Assembly (NCBI GenBank): GCA_027032855.1
Contig: JALVLX010000107.1
Span: forward strand, 1-12,434
Direction of reading: 5' to 3'
DNA length: 12,434 nucleotides
Source of the DNA: Flavobacteriales bacterium
GTDB lineage: Bacteria > Bacteroidota > Bacteroidia > Flavobacteriales > Flavobacteriaceae
Below are positions 1 to 6,760 of this stretch, one piece after another. The position numbers and the translations under genes are program-made. The notes beneath the pieces were generated by a model that was given only the letters and a program-made list of their open reading frames with translations, was not told the origin of the DNA and did no database searches. The stretch's first letter is position 1. Each line of letters opens with the position of its first letter.

Positions 1-467
1 CCGATAGCCGTCGGATGTTGGTGTCGGCATGGAATCCTTCGGTTATGCCTGATACTTCAAAAAGTTTTGCGCAAAATGTGGCAGAAGGCAAAGCCGCTTT
101 ACCGCCTTGTCATGCATTTTTCCAGTTTTATGTAGCAGACGGCAAGCTGTCTTGTCAGATGTATCAGCGTAGCGCCGATGTTTTTTTGGGGGTGCCTTTT
201 AATATTGCTTCGTACGCATTGTTGACTATGATGATGGCGCAAGTTACCGGATTGCAATACGGTGAATTTATTCACACGTTTGGCGATGTACATATTTACA
301 AAAACCATTTTGAACAAGTTAAGTTGCAATTAACCCGGGAGCCGCGACCGTTGCCACAAATGAAAATTAATCCGGAAGTCACATCAATTTTTGACTTTAA
401 ATATGAAGACTTTGAATTGGTCAATTATGACCCGCATCCGCATATCAAAGCAAAGGTAGCGGTATAA
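1..467 (+). CDS. thyA: Thymidylate synthase, 3' part (5' end outside window)
   Basis: Thymidylate synthase makes dTMP from dUMP using methylenetetrahydrofolate, in the cytoplasm. Only the C-terminal part is here. The frame is open to the left edge, with Asp-Ser-Arg-Arg ahead of the first internal Met at 15, so that Met is not the start. The SRR-x-x-VSAWNP segment is followed by PPCHAF, whose catalytic Cys codon lies at 108-110. The sequence continues with FQFYVADGKLSCQ, YQRSADVFLGVPFNIASYA and the C-terminal YDPHPHIKAKVAV, all hallmark ThyA blocks. Compared with the E. coli enzyme there is a short insertion between SAWNP and PPCHAF, a form I recall from Bacteroidota. The C-terminus is complete, and a hairpin terminator follows within a few bases. 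Confidence 0.97.
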   Translation, partial: DSRRMLVSAWNPSVMPDTSKSFAQNVAEGKAALPPCHAFFQFYVADGKLSCQMYQRSADVFLGVPFNIASYALLTMMMAQVTGLQYGEFIHTFGDVHIYKNHFEQVKLQLTREPRPLPQMKINPEVTSIFDFKYEDFELVNYDPHPHIKAKVAV

Positions 468-471
468 AAAT

Positions 472-509
472 AAAAAAGTGTCCGGAAAAAAATTCGGACA
501 CTTTTTTTT
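472..509. terminator. Bidirectional hairpin terminator between thyA and ssrA
   Basis: The 7-bp GC-rich stem GTGTCCG (478-484) pairs with CGGACAC (495-501). It is flanked by an A6 run on the left and a T8 run on the right, so it can terminate thyA on the plus strand and ssrA on the minus strand. It ends 2 bases from the tmRNA 3' end. Confidence 0.88.
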
Positions 510-510
510 G

Positions 511-908
511 TGGAGTCGGAGGGAATCGAACCCTCGTCCACACAAGCCACTCACATGCTTTCTACATGCTTAGTCTGTGTTTGTTTTTTCGACTTTGAGC
601 TGCCCACAGACAGGCTACTCAAAGCTTAGCTTCTAAAATTTCAGTATAAATGCGAAGCAAATTTATACTTAGACTTACTTTTACGAAGCCCCTGAACCGA
701 ACGCCGTAAGTCAAGGCTTTCGAGGGACTTCTTGCCTTCCGACCTTGTCGGAACGTGGCGCAATCCTTACTATTATTCAGGATTAGGCAGCAAGAGCGAA
801 GTTATTTTCGCCGTTTATTGTGTTTGATACAGGAGATTAACGAGCTGTATATCAGCGCTCGGCATGCTTACATGTCAATGGATCTTGCTGTCAAATCCAG
901 TCGACCCC
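511..908 (-). ncRNA. ssrA: Transfer-messenger RNA (tmRNA)
   Basis: tmRNA rescues stalled ribosomes with SmpB and adds a degradation tag to the unfinished protein. Read on the minus strand, the 5' end GGGGUCG (908-902) pairs with CGACUCC (518-512) to make the 7-bp acceptor stem, with one G-U pair. The discriminator base is A at 511. CCA is not encoded: the next template bases give CAA, so it must be added. The 5' block GACUGGAUUUGACAGCAAG is the usual conserved start. The 3' tRNA-like part contains GACUAAGCAUGUAGA and the T-arm GGUUCGAUUCC (522-532). Internal hairpins include TTCCGAC/GTCGGAA (737-753) and AGTATAAAT/ATTTATACT (643-669), consistent with the helix and pseudoknot region. The length is 398 nt, in one piece and not permuted. 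Pre-tmRNA probably starts a few bases upstream of 908 and is trimmed by RNase P. Confidence 0.97.
783..812 (-). other. tmRNA proteolysis-tag reading frame (GENNFALAA)
   Basis: Within the tmRNA the resume codon is GGC at 812-810. The frame reads Gly-Glu-Asn-Asn-Phe-Ala-Leu-Ala-Ala and stops at TAA (785-783). The Ala-Leu-Ala-Ala end is the standard tail recognised by ClpXP-type proteases. The tags I recall from this phylum are GENNYALAA and GETNYALAA, so this one differs by Phe in place of Tyr. Confidence 0.93.
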
Positions 909-920
909 GTATTTTTGTTG

Positions 921-955
921 CAAAGTTATTGCTTTTTGTTTAAAATGAAGCAAAA
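921..955 (-). promoter_or_regulatory. Promoter of ssrA, Bacteroidota type
   Basis: On the minus strand there is a perfect -7 element TAACTTTG (928-921), preceded by TTTTG (955-951) with a spacer of about 22 bases. It would start transcription a few bases before the mature tmRNA 5' end at 908, leaving a short leader. The -7 match is strong; the -33 spacing is slightly long. Confidence 0.65.
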
Positions 956-1055
956 TTTGTGCCTAAAATGTTAAAAATGCCGGATTTTGACTGATAAAGA
1001 CAATTTGTCAGATTAAAATTGCTTATTTTTACAGAAAATACTATAAAGTTTGTTT

Positions 1056-1538
1056 ATGAAATCTTCCCAAAAAATTAAGCTCATTTTTATGATGATGTTG
1101 TTGTTTGCCACATCAAAAATATCTGCACAAAACTATATTCAAGCTGTCGGATTACGCGGTGGAATTTATAGCGGTGTTAATTATAAAAATTTTTTTACTA
1201 ATGACGTTGCTTTTGAAGGTATAATAACCAAACCTTGGAAAGCATGGGAATTTACGGCATTAATTGAAAAGCATAGTCCGCTTGGCAGGAGCATAAATTT
1301 CTTTTTGTTTTATGGTGTAGGAGCGCATATTGGAAATTATGATGCGCGTTACACACGTCACTCTACAGGTAAGTATATGGTGATTGGCGCCGATGCCATA
1401 GTTGGTATAGAGTATGAGTTTAGTCAATTACCACTTGCTTTGAGTGTAGATTGGAAACCCTATTCAAATTTGGTAGGTTCAGCCGGATTTTTTGTTGATG
1501 GTGGTGCCATTTCTTTTAGATATACTTTTGATAGATAG
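1056..1538 (+). CDS. Small exported barrel-like protein, function unknown
   Basis: This 160-residue protein is of a type common in Bacteroidota. I cannot assign a function. A basic N-terminus (MKSSQKIK) and a hydrophobic stretch form a signal peptide ending in SKISA, with likely cleavage before Gln-Asn. The mature part has alternating short strands and turns (GLRGGIYSGVNYKNF, FFLFYGVGAHIG, AGFFVDGGAISFRYTF), which suggests a small outer-membrane beta-barrel. The last strand ends in an aromatic residue, followed by Asp-Arg. A TTG codon at 1050 lies in frame, but ATG at 1056 is the better start because it begins directly with the signal peptide. The gene is divergent from ssrA across about 147 bases. 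I found no convincing TAnnTTTG promoter at a sensible distance and no hairpin terminator after it. Confidence 0.8.
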   Translation: MKSSQKIKLIFMMMLLFATSKISAQNYIQAVGLRGGIYSGVNYKNFFTNDVAFEGIITKPWKAWEFTALIEKHSPLGRSINFFLFYGVGAHIGNYDARYTRHSTGKYMVIGADAIVGIEYEFSQLPLALSVDWKPYSNLVGSAGFFVDGGAISFRYTFDR

Positions 1539-1657
1539 AGTGTTAGTTAATAATATCGAAATTTTATTGAGCTCAAAAGGTTGGCATTGTCGTTCAATAG
1601 TTGCGGAAGATGATTTGGCAATGGTAAAACAAGAGTTGGAAATATAACTTCCGCTAC

Positions 1658-2563
1658 TTATTTTTCATTAGCCCGCGGGTGAAACTTTCTCAACGTATCG
1701 TGAAGTTTTTGTTTGTCAAGATGAAGGTAAATTTCTGTAGTTGTGATACTTTCGTGCCCCAAAAGCAATTGGATACTTCTGAGGTCAGCGCCATTTTCAA
1801 GCAAATGGGTTGCAAATGAATGTCTGAGGGAGTGCGGACTGATATTTTTGTCTATGCCGGCTTCTTTGGTCAAAGTTTTGATAATATGAAAAATCATCAC
1901 CCGGCTTAATTGCTTGCCACGACGGTTTAAATATAATATGTCAGAATATTCAGGGTGTATTTTTTGATGATTTCTGATATGGTTGATATATATATTAATG
2001 TATTTTTGGGTGTAGTCACTAACCGGTACAAAGCGTTGTTTGTCACCTTTGCCGGTTACTTTGATAAAACCTTCTTCAAAGAACAAGTCGGACAGTTTAA
2101 GATTGATCAATTCCGATACCCGCAGACCACAGCCGTAGAGCGTTTCAATGATACTGCGATTTCGTTCGCCTTCAGGTTTTGACAAATCAATGGCGGCAAT
2201 TATGCGGTCAATTTCTTCCAAACTCAGCACATCGGGCAGTTTGCGACTTAATTTGGGAGATTCAATCAAATCAAGCGGATTAGCGTCAACCATATTTTCC
2301 AGCATTAAAAATTTGTAGAATAATCGCAAACCAGAAATTAAACGGGCTTGTGTATGTGGCGACACAATATCAGACAATTTGTAAATAAAATTTTGAATTA
2401 AAGCCGTGTCAACTTGTGAAGGGGTGATTTGTTCGTCGTAGTTTGAAACAAAATTCTTTAGTTTGCTGACATCGTTGATATAAGCGGCAATGCTGTTATC
2501 TGAAAGTTGTTTTTCCAGTTTTAAAAATAATTTGAATTGTTCTATGGCATTTTTCCAGTCCAT
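1658..2563 (-). CDS. xerD: Site-specific tyrosine recombinase XerD
   Basis: XerD acts with XerC at the chromosomal dif site to resolve chromosome dimers at division. The protein is 301 residues, the usual length. An N-terminal SAM-like DNA-binding domain covers about residues 1-90, including QLSDNSIAAYINDV. A C-terminal catalytic domain covers about 110-295. All expected active-site residues are visible: Arg148 in YGCGLRVSEL, Lys172 in GKGDKQRFVP, His244 and Arg247 in PHSLRHSFATHLLENGAD, His270 in LLGH, and nucleophile Tyr279 in TTTEIYLHL. The start fits because the following residues are the usual short N-terminus. The gene is divergent from the next barrel gene, with 65 bases between them. 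No neighbouring integrase target, att repeat or phage gene suggests a mobile-element integrase. XerC or another tyrosine recombinase is the main alternative label. Confidence 0.93.
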   Translation of the reverse strand: MDWKNAIEQFKLFLKLEKQLSDNSIAAYINDVSKLKNFVSNYDEQITPSQVDTALIQNFIYKLSDIVSPHTQARLISGLRLFYKFLMLENMVDANPLDLIESPKLSRKLPDVLSLEEIDRIIAAIDLSKPEGERNRSIIETLYGCGLRVSELINLKLSDLFFEEGFIKVTGKGDKQRFVPVSDYTQKYINIYINHIRNHQKIHPEYSDILYLNRRGKQLSRVMIFHIIKTLTKEAGIDKNISPHSLRHSFATHLLENGADLRSIQLLLGHESITTTEIYLHLDKQKLHDTLRKFHPRANEK

Positions 2564-2589
2564 TTTCAGTTTTATATTAAAAAAAAAAT

Positions 2590-2597
2590 TATTTTTG
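2590..2597 (+). promoter_or_regulatory. Probable -7 element for the barrel gene at 2629
   Basis: TATTTTTG fits the Bacteroidota TAnnTTTG consensus and would give a leader of about 25 bases before the ATG at 2629. There is no clear TTG at the -33 position, only TTTTC around 2563-2567, so the call is tentative. A one-mismatch element on the opposite strand, TACTTTAG (2605-2598), could serve xerD. Confidence 0.45.
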
Positions 2598-2628
2598 CTA
2601 AAGTATAATCATTAAAAAACATAAAGAT

Positions 2629-3228
2629 ATGAAAAAAATAGTTGTATTGTTAACCTTCATGTTAGGATTTACGGTTATGGCGCAAGACTTTAAGTTAGGT
2701 TTGACTTTAGCCCCTACGATTAATTTTAATCAGCATCAGATTAAAGATGATGGTAAATGGAAAACCGATGAAGATGGTTCAGGCGGTTTAGGCTGGAAAG
2801 GCGGCTTGTTGGCAGATTATCGTTTTGCGGGCAATTATTATGTACATTCAGGTTTATTGGTTCACAGCAAATCATTTGATACAAAAGATGCTGATATGTC
2901 TGTCACTACGGTTGAAATTCCGTTAGCTTTAAAACTTAGAAGTAAAGAAGTGACTGATAATGTACACATTACCGGTTTTTTTGGTTCAACACTTGATATA
3001 AACGTTGCTGCAAAGTCTAAAGAAGACGGTAGTACGGTTGATGTTTTAGATACGGTTAAAACTTTCGGCAGCTCATTTATGGTAGGAGCCGGTGCGGAGT
3101 ATGATTTAGATTTTGGTAGTGTCGGTTTAGGTTTGTCATATCATTTAGGCTTGTCCAACATTTCAAAAGATGAGAATGCTAAAGTTACTCCTAAGCATGT
3201 TTCAATAGATTTGGTTTTTTATTTTTAA
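2629..3228 (+). CDS. PorT-like outer-membrane beta-barrel protein
   Basis: This 199-residue protein has a clear signal peptide (MKKIVVLLTFMLGFTVMA) and likely cleavage before Gln19. The mature chain begins with DFKLGLTLAPTINF, a typical first strand. It continues with amphipathic strands such as GWKGGLLADYRFAGNYYVHSG and SVGLGLSYHLGLSNIS. It ends with VSIDLVFYF, the terminal aromatic that the BAM machinery recognises in outer-membrane barrels. Order and length fit the outer-membrane beta-barrel (PorT/OmpW-like) families frequent in this phylum. A specific role, such as part of type IX secretion, cannot be claimed from the sequence. The gene has its own probable promoter and a strong hairpin terminator, so it is likely monocistronic. 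Confidence 0.85.
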   Translation: MKKIVVLLTFMLGFTVMAQDFKLGLTLAPTINFNQHQIKDDGKWKTDEDGSGGLGWKGGLLADYRFAGNYYVHSGLLVHSKSFDTKDADMSVTTVEIPLALKLRSKEVTDNVHITGFFGSTLDINVAAKSKEDGSTVDVLDTVKTFGSSFMVGAGAEYDLDFGSVGLGLSYHLGLSNISKDENAKVTPKHVSIDLVFYF

Positions 3229-3249
3229 GAAAGATAAATTTTTCACTTC

Positions 3250-3290
3250 AAAGTCCCGTTTGATTTTCTTACGGGACTTTTTGTTTTTTT
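3250..3290 (+). terminator. Rho-independent terminator after the barrel gene
   Basis: A perfect 10-bp stem AAAGTCCCGT (3250-3259) / ACGGGACTTT (3271-3280) is followed by a T-rich tract with one G (3278-3290). It lies 22 bases after the stop codon. Its T tract contains the -33 TTG of the next gene's promoter. Confidence 0.88.
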
Positions 3291-3311
3291 AAGCAAATGG
3301 CATTATCTTTG
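3281..3311 (+). promoter_or_regulatory. Promoter of the lipoprotein gene, Bacteroidota type
   Basis: TTG (3281-3283), a 20-base spacer and a perfect -7 element TATCTTTG (3304-3311) match the phylum's housekeeping promoter in both motif and spacing. The start codon at 3338 is 26 bases beyond. The -33 element sits inside the T tract of the upstream terminator. Confidence 0.75.
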
Positions 3312-3337
3312 AACTTACATTAATAAATAATCTTATT

Positions 3338-4525
3338 ATGAAGAAAATTACATATTTGAGTATTGCGATGTTTCTTTTTTTGATAACTTCTTGTGGCAAT
3401 GTAAAAGAAATTCAGCAAGCTGTTTTAAGAGGTGATTATGATCGTGCAATTGACATGTCCCTTGAAAAAATTCAAAAGAAAAAAGGCAAAAAAAGTGCCG
3501 ACCCGTACGTGTCTTTGCTCAAAGAAGCTTTTGACAAAGCCGTTAGTCGTGAATTAGCTTCAATAGATAAACTTTCCAAGGATCCTAATCCGGAAAAATG
3601 GCGAAAAATCTATGATACTTATTTGTTGCTGGATACCCGGCAAGAAAAAATCAAACCGGTTTTACCATTATATTTAGTAAAACAAAACAAACAAGTGAAT
3701 TTTACTTTTCAAGATTATACGAGTCGCATTTTAGATGCCAAAAGTCATTTTGTAAGTCATCTATACAAAAAAGCTAAAATTTTATTAAACAGTCAGAACA
3801 AATCCGATATCAGACAAGCTTATGATTTGCTTGACGAATTAGATAGAATTGATGCAGGCTATAAAGATGTTTCGCAATTGATGCAATTGGCACATCAACG
3901 TGGTACGACCTATGCTTTTGTGAAAATTTCTAATGAAACCGATAAGATTATTCCTAAGAAATTGGAAGAAGAATTACTCAATTTCAGTTCGTATGGTGCC
4001 AATAATTTTTGGGTGGCTTATCACAATAAGAAACAACCGGGCAAGCATTATGACTATACGATTGATTTGAAATTTAAACAAATCAATATTTCACCGGATC
4101 AGGAGCGCGATAAGGAGGTGATTGAGGAAAAAGCTATCCAAGATGGTTATACCTATCAAAAAGATGCCAATGGTAATATTGTCAAAGACAGTTTGGGACA
4201 CCCGATTAAAATTCCCGTAATGATAAAAGTGCGCAGTAAAGTACATTTGTATCAGCAATATAAGGAGGCGCAAGTAATGGCGCAAGCAGAGATAACCAAT
4301 AATAATACCGGTCAGTTGGTTGATAAATTTCCTTTACAGAGCAAGTATGTTTTTGACCATGTTTTTGCAACCTACACCGGTGATAAACGTGCTATCAGAA
4401 AGGAATACTTGGATTTCTTAAAGGAGCGCCGGATTCCGTTCCCTACGAGTGAACAAATGGTCTATGATGCGGCTCAAGATATCAAAATGCAGTTTAAAGA
4501 TATTTTGAATAAAGCCAATTTTTAA
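3338..4525 (+). CDS. Lipoprotein of unknown function with helical N-terminal region
   Basis: This 395-residue protein has a lipoprotein signal peptide with lipobox LITSC, the lipidated Cys being residue 19. I do not recognise a named family. Residues about 22-60 (EIQQAVLRGDYDRAIDMSLEKIQKKKGKK) look like a TPR-type helical hairpin, and 125-190 is again strongly helical and charged. From about residue 190 it becomes mixed strand and helix, with FVKISNETDKIIPKKLEEELL, an FWVAYHNKK turn, YTIDLKFKQINI and a Lys/Glu-rich stretch. The C-terminal section contains VRSKVHLYQQYKEAQVMAQAEI and VFDHVFATYTGDKRA. The protein probably sits on the periplasmic face of the outer membrane, or is surface exposed; CGNVKE after the lipobox has only a weak resemblance to an export signal. 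It has its own promoter and terminator. An envelope-assembly or scaffold role would be speculation. Confidence 0.85.
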   Translation: MKKITYLSIAMFLFLITSCGNVKEIQQAVLRGDYDRAIDMSLEKIQKKKGKKSADPYVSLLKEAFDKAVSRELASIDKLSKDPNPEKWRKIYDTYLLLDTRQEKIKPVLPLYLVKQNKQVNFTFQDYTSRILDAKSHFVSHLYKKAKILLNSQNKSDIRQAYDLLDELDRIDAGYKDVSQLMQLAHQRGTTYAFVKISNETDKIIPKKLEEELLNFSSYGANNFWVAYHNKKQPGKHYDYTIDLKFKQINISPDQERDKEVIEEKAIQDGYTYQKDANGNIVKDSLGHPIKIPVMIKVRSKVHLYQQYKEAQVMAQAEITNNNTGQLVDKFPLQSKYVFDHVFATYTGDKRAIRKEYLDFLKERRIPFPTSEQMVYDAAQDIKMQFKDILNKANF

Positions 4526-4543
4526 GTTTTATAAAATTGTCCT

Positions 4544-4580
4544 AAAAAAAACTTTCCGGTACGCCGGAAAGTTTTTTTTT
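4544..4580. terminator. Bidirectional terminator between the lipoprotein gene and ilvE
   Basis: The stem ACTTTCCGG (4551-4559) / CCGGAAAGT (4564-4572) closes a TACG tetraloop. It extends into an A8 run on the left and a T9 run on the right. It lies between two convergent genes and can serve both. Confidence 0.93.
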
Positions 4581-4598
4581 TATTGTTTCTAAAATTTT

Positions 4599-5678
4599 TT
4601 AATCTATTTTAATTCGCCAGCCGTAAGGATCTTCAACGCGATTGTATTGAATATCCATGATTTTGTTTTTAAAAAAGTCGGCGTAGCTGTCGTCTTGTTT
4701 AGGCAAATCAGTATAAAAATCTTTATATTTTAAACCGATAATGGGCAGTATGGTTGCTGCGGTTCCGGCACCGAATATCTCTTTAAGCTCACCGTTTTTT
4801 GCGGCATTAACAACTTCTTCCACTTTAACGGGACGCACTTCAATATCCACACCGTTATCATTAGCCAGTTGTATAATACTGGCACGTGTTACACCCGGTA
4901 AAATTCTGGAACTTTCGGGAATAGTCGGTGCCGTCAATAATTTGTCTTTAATTCTAAAGAAGACATTCATTGTGCCGGCTTCTTCCAAATATTTGTGTTC
5001 TTTAGAGTCAGTCCAAATCACTTGTTGAAAACCTTCTTTTTTTGCTTTTTCGGTAGGGTAGAATTGAGCGGCATAGTTCCCGGCAGCTTTGGCATACCCG
5101 ACACCACCGTCACAAGCACGGCTGTATTTATCTTCAATTCGGATTTTTACGTCTCCCGAGTAGTATTTTCCGGCAGGTGAAGCCATAATCATCAGTCTGT
5201 ATGATGAAGAAGGCGAAGCGGCAACAGCATTTTCCGTAGCAATATAAACCGGTCTGATATAAAGAGACTCCCCGGGACCGGTAGGAATCCAGTCTTTATC
5301 CAATTTGACCAATTCCTTGATACCGTCAATAAAATATTCTCTTGGAATAGGAGGCATGCCAAGCCGTTCAGCCGATCTGTTTATCCTGATAAAATTTTCT
5401 TCGGGTCTGAATAAGAACAAATCACCATTTTTGTCTTTGTAAGCTTTCATGCCTTCGAAAACCGCTTGACCGTAATGAAAAACTTTGGCAGAGGGTTCAT
5501 AACTTAAAGGCTGGTATGGCATAATTTTTGGTGTTTGCCATTTGTCGTCGATAAAATCGGCTACCAACATGTGGTCAGAAAACAATTTACCGAAAACCAA
5601 ATTCGAAAAATCAGCATCTTGTAACTTGGAGTTTGATATTTTTTTGATTATGAACTTGTTTTTTAGGTCTGCTGTCAT
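4599..5678 (-). CDS. ilvE: Branched-chain amino acid aminotransferase
   Basis: This PLP enzyme interconverts leucine, isoleucine and valine with their 2-oxo acids, using glutamate and 2-oxoglutarate. The 359-residue length and layout fit the longer, eukaryote-like BCAT group (fold class IV) rather than the ~309-residue E. coli type. Key blocks are FHYGQAVFEGMKAYK (67-81), the FRPEENFIRINRSAERLGMP stretch (90-109) and IRPVYIATE (141-149). Lys197 in GYAKAAGNYAAQ should hold PLP. EEAGTMNVFF (232-241) is followed by RILPGVTRASI (258-268) and EIFGAGTAATILPI (300-313). No residue expected for activity appears to be missing. The ATG at 5678 gives a plausible N-terminal extension. Upstream on the same strand is a TAAGTTTG -7 element. 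The gene is divergent from mnmD and converges on the lipoprotein gene. Confidence 0.95.
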   Translation of the reverse strand: MTADLKNKFIIKKISNSKLQDADFSNLVFGKLFSDHMLVADFIDDKWQTPKIMPYQPLSYEPSAKVFHYGQAVFEGMKAYKDKNGDLFLFRPEENFIRINRSAERLGMPPIPREYFIDGIKELVKLDKDWIPTGPGESLYIRPVYIATENAVAASPSSSYRLMIMASPAGKYYSGDVKIRIEDKYSRACDGGVGYAKAAGNYAAQFYPTEKAKKEGFQQVIWTDSKEHKYLEEAGTMNVFFRIKDKLLTAPTIPESSRILPGVTRASIIQLANDNGVDIEVRPVKVEEVVNAAKNGELKEIFGAGTAATILPIIGLKYKDFYTDLPKQDDSYADFFKNKIMDIQYNRVEDPYGWRIKID

Positions 5679-5700
5679 AATAGTGGGTATTAAAGATTTA

Positions 5701-5708
5701 CAAACTTA
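5701..5708 (-). promoter_or_regulatory. Probable -7 element of ilvE
   Basis: On the minus strand, TAAGTTTG matches TAnnTTTG exactly, about 22 bases upstream of the ilvE ATG. The -33 region has only TTCG (5735-5732) instead of TTG/TTTG. No leader-peptide attenuator fits in such a short leader. Confidence 0.5.
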
Positions 5709-5860
5709 CAAAAAATAATTAAAAAAAACTACGAATTTCGTAAAAAAAATATGTTTTTTGATTATCTTAATATGAATGTGAAAATTGTCATGTTTTTTGT
5801 ATAATTTTATAAATTGAAATTAAATATTCTTAAAAATAGAGCTTAACTAATCATTTTTTC

Positions 5861-6529
5861 ATGATGCCAATAAAAATTATACACACAAAAGACGGCTCAA
5901 AAAGTCTATTTTTACCGGAATTAAACGAGACTTATCATTCAAAATTCGGTGCAAAAACAGAATCTGAGCATGTTTTTATTCAAGCAGGTTATCAGTATGT
6001 TACAAAGCAAGAAATACGTATTTTGGAAATTGGTTTCGGGACAGGATTAAATGTTTTATTAACATACTTGGCACATCTTCATGACGAAAGAAAAATTTAC
6101 TACGAATCGCTTGAAAAATATCCTTTGCCTGCTGATATTATCAAAGAGATTAATGAGGTGGACGATGAGCAAATGAAACAAATATTCAATTTATTGCACA
6201 GTGTGCCTTGGCAAGAAGATGTTACCTTGAGAGAACGTTTCGTTTTGTATAAAAATAAAGTGGATTTGTTAGATTTTGAATCGCAAAAGATGTTTGATTT
6301 AATTTACTTTGATGCTTTTGCACCGGATAAGCAACCTGAAATGTGGACACAGGAAGTGTTTGATAAAATGTACAAATATTTATCGGAAGGCGGCGTTTTG
6401 GTTACTTATTCGGCTAAAGGTAGTGTGCGTAGAACCATGCAAGCAGCCGGTTTTACGGTAGAACGTATCCCCGGACCACCCGGAAAGCGCGAAATGCTCA
6501 GAGCGGTAAAAGTTGCTTGTAGCAAGTGA
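5861..6529 (+). CDS. mnmD: tRNA (5-methylaminomethyl-2-thiouridine34) methyltransferase MnmD
   Basis: MnmD uses S-adenosylmethionine to methylate the aminomethyl group on wobble uridine 34, finishing mnm5(s2)U in certain tRNAs. This is the free-standing form of 222 residues, without the FAD oxidase domain fused to it in E. coli MnmC. The AdoMet-binding motif ILEIGFGTGLN covers 54-64. It is followed by DLIYFDAFAPDKQPEMW (146-162), then YLSEGGVLVTYSAKGSVRR (173-191), and the family's GPPGKREML (205-213). N-terminal SLFLPELNETYHSKFGA (15-31) is also typical. Two adjacent ATGs (5861 and 5864) could start it; the second, giving Met-Pro-Ile, is equally plausible. The 182-base AT-rich gap shared with ilvE holds two direct copies of ATGTTTTTTG (5751-5760 and 5790-5799), but I see no good promoter match. 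No terminator is obvious before the repeat cluster downstream. Confidence 0.93.
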   Translation: MMPIKIIHTKDGSKSLFLPELNETYHSKFGAKTESEHVFIQAGYQYVTKQEIRILEIGFGTGLNVLLTYLAHLHDERKIYYESLEKYPLPADIIKEINEVDDEQMKQIFNLLHSVPWQEDVTLRERFVLYKNKVDLLDFESQKMFDLIYFDAFAPDKQPEMWTQEVFDKMYKYLSEGGVLVTYSAKGSVRRTMQAAGFTVERIPGPPGKREMLRAVKVACSK

Positions 6530-6579
6530 CAAGTATCAAGTTAATTGAAAATTGATAATGGAAAATTGAAAATTAGATT

Positions 6580-6717
6580 TCTCTCTACTTTCGTAAGGAT
6601 AGAAATGACAAGAGCCACGTTAGAAATGACAAGCGTTGTCATTCCGACAGAGCGACGTTGGAGCGACGAGGAATCTGATTAATTATCTCCCTACTTTCGT
6701 AGGGATCGAAATGACAG
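6580..6717. repeat. Composite palindromic dispersed-type repeat (REP/MITE-like)
   Basis: Two direct copies of a motif built on CTACTTTCGTA and GAAATGACA lie at 6580-6610 and 6686-6716, with about 3 mismatches in 31 bases. The second contains a perfect hairpin CCCTAC-TTTC-GTAGGG. Between them AATGACAA-GCG-TTGTCATT (6625-6643) is a perfect 8-bp inverted repeat, and GAGCGACG occurs twice (6650-6657 and 6661-6668). GTCATTCCGA (6638-6647) and TCGAAATGAC (6706-6715) are inverted ends matching at 9 of 10 positions and bound a 78-base unit. There is no coding capacity. The wording resembles short intergenic repeats I know from flavobacterial genomes, but its copy number cannot be shown from one locus. 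Confidence 0.7.
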
Positions 6718-6760
6718 AAATTGAAATGACATAATATTCTATGAAAGAAAACTTTTAACT

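Noticed and set aside
99..329. Minus-strand open frame opposite thyA
   Set aside because: Shadow of the thyA coding sequence; the Cys-rich, low-complexity translation has no protein-like features.
755..943. 62-codon open frame on the plus strand
   Set aside because: It lies antisense within the tmRNA gene and its promoter; the RNA structure and tag frame explain the sequence.
1658..2563. Possible phage or integrative-element integrase
   Set aside because: Length, motifs and housekeeping neighbours fit XerD; no att repeats, tRNA target or mobile genes are nearby.
4741..5180. Plus-strand open frames opposite ilvE
   Set aside because: Shadows of ilvE, which has complete aminotransferase motifs on the other strand.
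5679..5860. Riboswitch or T-box ahead of ilvE or mnmD
   Set aside because: The gap is very AT-rich with no stable conserved-looking stems; the ilvE -7 element leaves a leader too short for an aptamer.
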